This document shows, in pieces, positions 14,601 to 19,449 of a stretch of 19,449 nucleotides of DNA. Location: positions 1 through 19,449 of the forward strand of contig CAYVMC010000032.1 in assembly GCA_964452495.1 (NCBI GenBank), in the 5' to 3' direction. The notes below the pieces were generated by a model. It worked only from the letters and a program-made list of their open reading frames with translations. It was not told where the DNA came from and did not search any database. The position numbers and the translations under genes were made by a program. Positions within the stretch are counted from its first letter, which is position 1. Each line of letters begins with the position of its first letter. This DNA is from CALUTH01 sp964452495 (GTDB taxonomy: Bacteria > Cyanobacteriota > Vampirovibrionia > Gastranaerophilales > Gastranaerophilaceae).

Positions 14601-16845
14601 AATTTTTCATAATCTCCGTATACTTTTCAGCCCCCAGACGGATTTCCATATCTTTAATTCTTGAAGTTATTTTTTTGAGATTATCCCTTGAAAAATCATC
14701 TTTGACATTCACATAAACATGAACATACTCTTTAAGTGCATTTTCATTATCATTTATTCTATAATAATAATCACCGGCAAGCAGATGCGCCTGTACTATA
14801 TAAAAAGTATCATTCAGTGTTTCTGCACTATTCTGAGCCATTTTTATATATGGGAGTGCCTTTGAGGGTGCTTTTTCAAAATACAGATTGGCAAGATGAG
14901 TTGCAGCGTAATATATTCCATCATAATTATTTTTCGCCATATCCATGTCATACGCTTTTTTAAAATATATCTCAGCATTTTTTAAATCATCCTCTTCTTC
15001 CGCCATAATACCCAGATTACAATAAACAGACGAAAGATAAGTTTGTGCCCCTGAATCTATATATTTGTTATAATAAGAAACCGCAAGCTCTTTTTCTCCA
15101 TGCTCATCAAGTGCAACTGCGTATCTGAAATATAATTCGTTCGCCGTATCTTTGGAGGTTGTTTCATCTATTGAATCAACACCCTGTTTGTAATAAACGA
15201 AGGCTTCTTCATAGTTTTGCGCATAATCCTCTATATTCCCCAGCTGCAAACAAGCGTCAATCATAAGCCCATCCGGAGAATCCTGAGAAAAAATAACCTC
15301 TTTAAGCATGTTCCTAGCCGCATCAAGATTAAACATATTATAATAGACATTAGAGAGATCATACTTTACATAATTGACGTTTATAGGCTCATTATTATCC
15401 TCATAGAATTCTTTTGCGAGAGTAAAATAATGAAGTGCCTTACTCCACTCAGAAAGCTTTGTATAAATTCTGGCAAGGGCAGTATAAGTATCAATGATAC
15501 GTCTCTTGTCCTTAAGGATTTCAAGCAGTTTGTTATAAACATCTATGGCATCCGTATACTTATAACCGGCCGTATATTCTTCTGCACGCTTAACTAAATC
15601 TTCTTCATTACTTTTGACAATCTGATGAACTGCCGAATCTTTGGTTTTAGTCACATCCGCCTGTTTAGCAGCTTTTGTTTCAGTTTGCTCAATAATTTCG
15701 TTAACTAATTCACTTGAGCTTTCTGATTGTTTCATATGATACTCAATTTCCGCATTCAAGGACTGACGGGATAATTTAAGCACCCTGTTTTCAGGTTTTT
15801 CTTTTATCTGTGATTTATAAATATCTGCAAGATACCTGTGTAATTTTTGTTTAATTTTTACTGGTATAATTATTTCAACATCGGAATGGAAATAATCACT
15901 TACATAAATAACACCTGTTGTCTCGTATATATACCCGTTTTTCAAAAGGTGCTTTACAGACATCTCATCATACAAATTAAGAATACTCAATGCATCATAG
16001 GATATCCCGTGTCTTAATAGAAGTAAAAACCAGAAGAAGTTTCTGATAGGAAGAGGAAGTATTGATATTGCAATATCGCAAAGATATCTGTCAAAAATCT
16101 TACCTGCATTGTTACATCTTAGTAAAAACTCCTTTAGTGTAATTCCCATGTTTACAACCACACAGGAAGAAAGCCTGGTATAGTAATAATATCCGCGCGT
16201 AAGCCTGTATAATTCTTCTATCTCACTCTCATTGAACTCTATATTTTTTGAGCGGATATATTCCGTGAAAATAGCTTTTTTTAAAGGTTTTGAAATAATT
16301 TTGACATAATCAACATCTGCAGGAATCAACGCAGAATCAAAAGTTTTTGCTGTAATGATTATTTTAACCTTGTTATAGTTTGCCACCGAAAATAAAAAAT
16401 CAAGAATAAGTTTTGCATTTTTTTCCTGAACATTATCAAAAGTATTAATAAAAATAAGAATGGGGAAAGTACAAACGCTTATATAACGGCTTAGCGTTTT
16501 AGCAAAATTTTCAATTTTTGGGGATAGAATTTTTTTTACATCAGGTGTTTTTTGCATAATATCAATAAAGTGGAGTAAAATATCATCACATACGGTTGCA
16601 GCTTTACAATCAAACTCCAATCTTAATACATTCGGTGCAAGAAAGCCTTCTGAATGTTCTATAATAAGTCGTTTTCCCGTACCGCCAAATCCGGTCAAAA
16701 AAAGCATAGATTGATTAGATGAATAAAATTCATATATCTTTTTAAGCTCCGCAGTACTATTTTCCCGCAAAAAAGTACTTATATGGGTGGATTTTATACT
16801 AGCTATATTATCTTTGTCGATATTACTGTTTACAAAGTTAACCAT
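14593..16845 (-). CDS. P-loop (STAND-like) ATPase with C-terminal TPR array
   Basis: 750 residues from the ATG at 16845. The frame runs back to a TTG at 16881, but that TTG is the -35 box of a good promoter, so it cannot be the start. Residues about 35-190 form a P-loop NTPase: Walker A GFGGTGKR (52-59) with Arg where Ser/Thr is usual, a Walker B-like strand PILIFINTFDN (128-138), and a sensor strand IIITAKT (162-168). A helical, probably winged-helix, part reaches about residue 350. A charged linker (365-420) follows, then at least six TPR units to the C-terminus (DAIDVYNKLLEI, KALHYFTLAKEFY, EAFVYYKQGV, NAEIYFKKAYDMD). The domain order is that of STAND signalling ATPases, but no effector or DNA-binding domain is visible. 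It heads the unit with rsmG and is divergent from a pilin gene. The function is unknown. Confidence 0.8.
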   Translation of the reverse strand: MVNFVNSNIDKDNIASIKSTHISTFLRENSTAELKKIYEFYSSNQSMLFLTGFGGTGKRLIIEHSEGFLAPNVLRLEFDCKAATVCDDILLHFIDIMQKTPDVKKILSPKIENFAKTLSRYISVCTFPILIFINTFDNVQEKNAKLILDFLFSVANYNKVKIIITAKTFDSALIPADVDYVKIISKPLKKAIFTEYIRSKNIEFNESEIEELYRLTRGYYYYTRLSSCVVVNMGITLKEFLLRCNNAGKIFDRYLCDIAISILPLPIRNFFWFLLLLRHGISYDALSILNLYDEMSVKHLLKNGYIYETTGVIYVSDYFHSDVEIIIPVKIKQKLHRYLADIYKSQIKEKPENRVLKLSRQSLNAEIEYHMKQSESSSELVNEIIEQTETKAAKQADVTKTKDSAVHQIVKSNEEDLVKRAEEYTAGYKYTDAIDVYNKLLEILKDKRRIIDTYTALARIYTKLSEWSKALHYFTLAKEFYEDNNEPINVNYVKYDLSNVYYNMFNLDAARNMLKEVIFSQDSPDGLMIDACLQLGNIEDYAQNYEEAFVYYKQGVDSIDETTSKDTANELYFRYAVALDEHGEKELAVSYYNKYIDSGAQTYLSSVYCNLGIMAEEEDDLKNAEIYFKKAYDMDMAKNNYDGIYYAATHLANLYFEKAPSKALPYIKMAQNSAETLNDTFYIVQAHLLAGDYYYRINDNENALKEYVHVYVNVKDDFSRDNLKKITSRIKDMEIRLGAEKYTEIMKNYG

Positions 16846-16852
16846 CCAGATA

Positions 16853-16881
16853 ATTTTACAGTATTTACTGACTTTTTTCAA
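16853..16881 (-). promoter_or_regulatory. Promoter of the TPR/ATPase-rsmG unit
   Basis: Minus-strand TTGAAA (16876-16881), a 17-base spacer, and TAAAAT (16853-16858). Only seven bases (TATCTGG) separate the -10 from the ATG, so the transcript would start at or within a base or two of the start codon. Confidence 0.65.
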
Positions 16882-16947
16882 GAGTAACTAAAACCACTAC
16901 AGTCATACCAAGGCATTTTAACGGCAGAATATTTCCCGTTCATACTT

Positions 16948-16955
16948 CCCCCCCC
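16948..16955. repeat. Run of eight C upstream of the pilin promoter
   Basis: An (C)8 homopolymer in an otherwise AT-rich intergenic region, ending two bases before the -35 box of the pilin promoter. Such tracts slip during replication, and length changes next to a promoter can alter its strength. Confidence 0.75.
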
Positions 16956-16957
16956 TC

Positions 16958-16986
16958 TTGCATAAAGAAAAAAAATAAAATAGAAT
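16958..16986 (+). promoter_or_regulatory. Promoter of the pilin-like gene
   Basis: TTGCAT (16958-16963), a 17-base A-rich spacer, and TAGAAT (16981-16986). Transcription would start near 16993. GAGGG (17003-17007) lies four bases before the ATG. Confidence 0.65.
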
Positions 16987-17011
16987 TGTTACATATAGAA
17001 ATGAGGGTTTT

Positions 17012-17569
17012 ATGAAAAGAAAAGCTTTTACTCTAATGGAAATACTTTTAACTATAGGTATTGTAGGAATTATAGGGACTTTACTTGCACGCGTAATTTC
17101 AGGAATAATGCCGGATATTAATAAAGCAAAGTTTTTACGTGCATATACTGCCTCAAGAACAATTGTAAGAGATATGATTAACGATTCATCATTATACCCT
17201 GATGAAGATACAACATCAGTCTCTTACGGTTTCTCAAATACTGACGCACCAACAAAGGGTATTTATGCAAGCAGCACATTCAGCGGCAGTAATAAATTCC
17301 CGCTAATTTTTGCAGATAAATTAGGTATCTCAGCATCCGATGTCAAGACAAGTGGAAGTACCGCAACATTTTATTCTATAAGAGACAATATTGAATACAG
17401 CATAAGCGGTACAACTCCTCCATATACTATTAAGTACTCTACTACTAAAAGTAATAATGAAACAACGGATTTAGGAGGTATAACTGTATCTAATGACGGA
17501 GAAATAAACTGTATTGCAGGAACCGTAGATTACTGTACAGACATGACCGATTTAAGACGTAGTTTTTAA
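17012..17569 (+). CDS. Type IV pilin / type II pseudopilin-like prepilin
   Basis: 185 residues. A short basic leader MKRKA is followed by FTLMEILLTIGIVGIIGTLL, the class III signal and hydrophobic stalk helix. Prepilin peptidase would cut between Ala5 and Phe6 and methylate the Phe; Glu at +5 (residue 10) is present. The -1 residue is Ala instead of the usual Gly. The globular part is Ser/Thr-rich with beta-strand character. Cys167 and Cys175 near the C-terminus could form the small disulfide loop common in pilins. No pilus assembly ATPase, platform protein or peptidase is adjacent, so it is a scattered pilin gene. It could be a minor pilin, a DNA-uptake pseudopilin or a secretion pseudopilin; the sequence does not decide. 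Confidence 0.88.
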   Translation: MKRKAFTLMEILLTIGIVGIIGTLLARVISGIMPDINKAKFLRAYTASRTIVRDMINDSSLYPDEDTTSVSYGFSNTDAPTKGIYASSTFSGSNKFPLIFADKLGISASDVKTSGSTATFYSIRDNIEYSISGTTPPYTIKYSTTKSNNETTDLGGITVSNDGEINCIAGTVDYCTDMTDLRRSF

Positions 17570-17593
17570 GATTTAACATAAATTATTAGTTTC

Positions 17594-17627
17594 ATAAACG
17601 CAGGAAAATCTAACAGCCTGCGTTTAT
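17594..17627. terminator. Hairpin between the convergent pilin and flavoprotein genes
   Basis: ATAAACGCAGG and CCTGCGTTTAT form a perfect 11-bp stem with a 12-base loop, 24 bases after the pilin stop. On the plus strand TGTTTGTG follows, a poor T-tract. The stem contains the end of the flavoprotein gene, including its stop codon in the loop region. It probably terminates pilin transcription and may block the opposing message. Confidence 0.65.
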
Positions 17628-18773
17628 TGTTTGTGCAACAATATAAGCCCCTGACCAGCAGTTTTGCAGATTAAATCCGCCGCAAAAACCATCTATATCA
17701 AGAACCTCTCCCGCAAAATACAATCCGGAAATGTTTTTGTATTCCAGTGTCTTTGAATTAACATACTTCAAATCAACTCCTCCGGACATAACTATTTCAC
17801 CGTCAGTACGGGGTTTTGTTATTATGATTTTATACTCCTTCAATGTTTTTATTACTAAATCCCTTACTTTACCGTTCACTTCACAGCACCTTATCCCGCT
17901 GTCAACTTTTAATTCAGCTAAAAGCATTATAACAAAGTTTTTAGGCAAATACTCAGACAGAATATTTTTTAACTCTTTTTTGGAATTAGAGTTTAAAATT
18001 TCCTGAAATGAATAACTGTCAAACACCATGCCTCCGGTTAAATCAAACCTCAGTGCATACGGGAATTGTTCACGGGCTTTTAAAGAAGAAATCTTAAATA
18101 CAAGCGGTCCCGATATCCCGAAATGAGTAAATAAAACATCTCCGCTCAACCCTGTTTCCAGATTAATAACATTTTTTAAAACCAGACCGTTTATTCCATT
18201 ATAAGATTTTTCTGTACACAATCCTGTGAGTGCAGGCTTAGACGGAATTATGTTTATTCCCAATTTCTTAAATATACCAAAATCACCATGTCCGCCTGTT
18301 GTTACAACAACTTTGTCAAATAAATACTCTGCCTTTTCCGTTTTAACCCTGAAATTTCCAAATGAGCCGGAAATATCAACAACTCTGGCTTTTTCTACTT
18401 TACAATGCCTTATCTGTTCAAGAAGTTTACTCCGTACAAACCCTGCATCCATCTTTTCAGGAAATACCCTGCCATTATCAAGAATAACCGTTTTAACACC
18501 GATTTTTTCAAAGTAATCAATCGTATCTGCTGATGAAAATCTGGATAACACCGAATACAAGAACTTTTCACCGCGGGGATAATTTGATGCAAATACCCTG
18601 AAATCCGGCTCTGCATTTGTTATATTACACTTGCCGCCGCCGGTGGGTAATAATGTTGTAAGCAAAGGTTTATAGTCAAAAATTGTTATATCAAAATCTC
18701 TATTTAAAAGAGCCGCCGTCATAACACCTGCCGGCCCGCCGCCTATTAATGCAATTCTACAAGCGTGTTCCAT
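17610..18773 (-). CDS. BaiN/HI0933-family FAD-dependent oxidoreductase (YhiN-like)
   Basis: 387 residues. The FAD-binding Rossmann motif ALIGGGPAGVMTAALL is at 8-23. The family marker PTGGGKCNITN (43-53) corresponds to the usual SGGGRCNxTN. TTGGHGDFG lies near residue 157. The C-terminal signature is MSGGVDLKYVNSKTLEYKNI, then GLYFAGEVLDIDGFCGGFNLQ, which closes the FAD site. The family carries annotations such as aminoacetone oxidase and, in one gut clostridial system, a bile-acid 3-dehydro-4 reductase (BaiN). The cellular role in most bacteria is not settled, so no substrate is claimed. The ATG lies inside the end of folK (17-nt overlap), giving a folK-flavoprotein message. Confidence 0.9.
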   Translation of the reverse strand: MEHACRIALIGGGPAGVMTAALLNRDFDITIFDYKPLLTTLLPTGGGKCNITNAEPDFRVFASNYPRGEKFLYSVLSRFSSADTIDYFEKIGVKTVILDNGRVFPEKMDAGFVRSKLLEQIRHCKVEKARVVDISGSFGNFRVKTEKAEYLFDKVVVTTGGHGDFGIFKKLGINIIPSKPALTGLCTEKSYNGINGLVLKNVINLETGLSGDVLFTHFGISGPLVFKISSLKAREQFPYALRFDLTGGMVFDSYSFQEILNSNSKKELKNILSEYLPKNFVIMLLAELKVDSGIRCCEVNGKVRDLVIKTLKEYKIIITKPRTDGEIVMSGGVDLKYVNSKTLEYKNISGLYFAGEVLDIDGFCGGFNLQNCWSGAYIVAQTINAGC

Positions 18774-19263
18774 ATAGACAAACCATCTCCGGATTTTCTA
18801 ATTCGTCATAAAGTTTTGAAACGGTTTTATTAAATTTTGGATGAACAAAATCCTGCGCAATTTCAAGCATAGGAACAATCATAAATGCTCTTTTATGAAA
18901 AAGCCTGTGCGGAATAATTAAATCCTGCTCTTCTATAATTTTGTCTTCGTAAAAAATAATATCTATATCAATACATCTGTCTGAGTATTTAATATCATCA
19001 GATTTATCATTTACCCTGCCAAGCGTTTTTTCTATCAATTTTATTGAATTCAACAGTTCCTGCGGAGATAAAATTGTGTTAACCTGCATCACAGCGTTAA
19101 CAAACAGATTCTCACTATCCATTCCCCAGGGTTCTGTTTCATAAAAGGACGATGTCGTTACAATGCTGATACCATCCGTACTTTTAAGCAGAGAGGCAGC
19201 TTGTTGAATATAACCTATTCTGTCACCGGTATTTGAGCCTAAACATAAATATACTGTTGCCAT
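18757..19263 (-). CDS. folK: 6-hydroxymethyl-7,8-dihydropterin pyrophosphokinase
   Basis: Transfers pyrophosphate from ATP to hydroxymethyl-dihydropterin in folate synthesis, supplying dihydropteroate synthase. 168 residues. Motifs: YLCLGSNTGDR (5-15), SSFYETEPWG (38-47), LFVNAV, and RCIDIDIIFY (96-105) with Asp99 and Asp101 as the magnesium ligands (RxxDxD). IIPHRLFHKRAFMIVPMLEIA forms the C-terminal signature. The loop before RCIDID is a few residues longer than in E. coli. No folP or folB is adjacent; instead it overlaps the flavoprotein gene. There is no ribosome-binding site next to the ATG. Confidence 0.95.
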   Translation of the reverse strand: MATVYLCLGSNTGDRIGYIQQAASLLKSTDGISIVTTSSFYETEPWGMDSENLFVNAVMQVNTILSPQELLNSIKLIEKTLGRVNDKSDDIKYSDRCIDIDIIFYEDKIIEEQDLIIPHRLFHKRAFMIVPMLEIAQDFVHPKFNKTVSKLYDELENPEMVCLYGTRL

Positions 19264-19269
19264 AAAATC

Positions 19270-19299
19270 ATTCTATAACTTATTTTACTCCTTTGTCAA
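19270..19299 (-). promoter_or_regulatory. Promoter of folK
   Basis: Minus-strand TTGACA (19294-19299), an 18-base spacer, and TAGAAT (19270-19275); TATAGA two bases earlier gives a 16-base spacer. Only six bases (GATTTT) lie between TAGAAT and the ATG. An AAGGAG sits between the boxes, too far upstream to serve folK. Confidence 0.65.
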
Positions 19300-19342
19300 T
19301 TAAGCATTTATCAGGCATAGGTTATAAAGATACAAAAATAAT

Positions 19343-19371
19343 TTGCAAAAAACAGTCCGGTAATATATAAT
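19343..19371 (+). promoter_or_regulatory. Near-consensus promoter reading off the right edge
   Basis: TTGCAA (19343-19348), an exact 17-base spacer, and a perfect TATAAT (19366-19371). It is the best promoter match in the window. Transcription would start near 19378, just at the foot of the following hairpin. Confidence 0.7.
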
Positions 19372-19378
19372 TATTTCT

Positions 19379-19399
19379 GGCGGGGCTTATCACCCTGCC
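19379..19399 (+). other. 5'-terminal mRNA hairpin
   Basis: GGCGGGG, loop CTTATCA, CCCTGCC: seven pairs, one of them G-U. No T-tract follows (GTAAGAAAAAATAGG), so it is not a plus-strand terminator. At the predicted 5' end of the transcript it would protect the mRNA from decay or affect translation. It could instead belong to the end of a leftward gene beyond the edge, but that strand also lacks a U-run. Confidence 0.55.
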
Positions 19400-19421
19400 G
19401 TAAGAAAAAATAGGACAGGTA

Positions 19422-19449
19422 ATGGCACAGCACAGCACAGCACAGCACA
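19422..19449 (+). CDS. Start of a possible repeat-controlled gene (cut by window end)
   Basis: ATG 19422 has AGGA (19412-19415) six bases upstream, behind a strong promoter and hairpin. Only nine codons are visible (MAQHSTAQH) and they are made of GCACA repeats, so the product cannot be named. The set of expression signals supports a real gene start. The shortness and the edge repeat limit confidence. Confidence 0.4.
19425..19449 (+). repeat. GCACA pentanucleotide repeat, at least five copies
   Basis: Five perfect GCACA units begin one base after the ATG at 19422-19424 and run to the last base, so the true copy number is unknown. Because five is not a multiple of three, each gain or loss shifts the reading frame. 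All three frames through the repeat lack stops (AQHST in the first). Either a contingency locus or a collapsed repeat at a contig end would look like this. Confidence 0.85.

Noticed and set aside
16846..16881. TTG start of the TPR/ATPase gene
   Set aside because: The TTG is the -35 box of a well-spaced promoter whose transcript would begin about 35 bases further on.

Overview
The window is AT-rich, Gram-negative bacterial chromosome. It best fits a non-photosynthetic gut relative of the cyanobacteria (Melainabacteria/Vampirovibrionia, order Gastranaerophilales). That is an inference. It rests on a TolC-type outer-membrane channel (double membrane), a prepilin whose cleavage site reads A|FTLMEIL, small glycine-rich membrane proteins and a PYP-rich HEAT-like protein of a kind I associate with that group, and a three-domain NifU beside a NifS with no nitrogenase genes nearby. 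No rRNA or tRNA gene, CRISPR array, insertion sequence or prophage block is visible. No gene-free stretch exceeds 300 bases; the longest is 2058-2265.

Left part (1-5926): the 3' end of a large surface protein with 26 YadA-head-type repeats and a self-cleaving S74 chaperone domain, closed by a strong terminator. Convergent to it is a 702-residue protein with an HExxH site and a C-terminal pattern like anthrax lethal factor. Divergent from that is a secreted TolC/NodT-family channel whose promoter lies in a perfect palindrome.

Middle (6030-12093): a nifU-nifS pair for Fe-S cluster assembly; a small membrane protein read leftwards; a HEAT-like protein overlapping a second small membrane protein; and a solitary family-5 peptide-binding protein whose stop codon overlaps the stop of the gene facing it.

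Right part (12284-19449): a leftward housekeeping block, in transcription order TPR/P-loop ATPase, rsmG, ndk and tgt, with short overlaps. Divergent from the ATPase is an isolated type IV pilin-like gene behind an 8-C tract and a good promoter. It faces folK and a BaiN/HI0933-type flavoprotein, read leftwards with a 17-nt overlap. The last 110 bases hold a near-consensus promoter, a 5' hairpin, a ribosome-binding site and an ATG running straight into a GCACA pentanucleotide repeat that reaches the window edge. This looks like the start of a phase-variable gene.

The points most worth a second look are the lethal-factor-like protease, the S74 adhesin, the right-edge contingency-type locus, the P-loop/TPR ATPase with an unusual Walker A, and two genes whose -10 boxes end 6-7 nt before the start codon (possible leaderless mRNAs). 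Promoters were found by eye against the sigma-70 consensus; protein families were recognised from motifs, with no database search.
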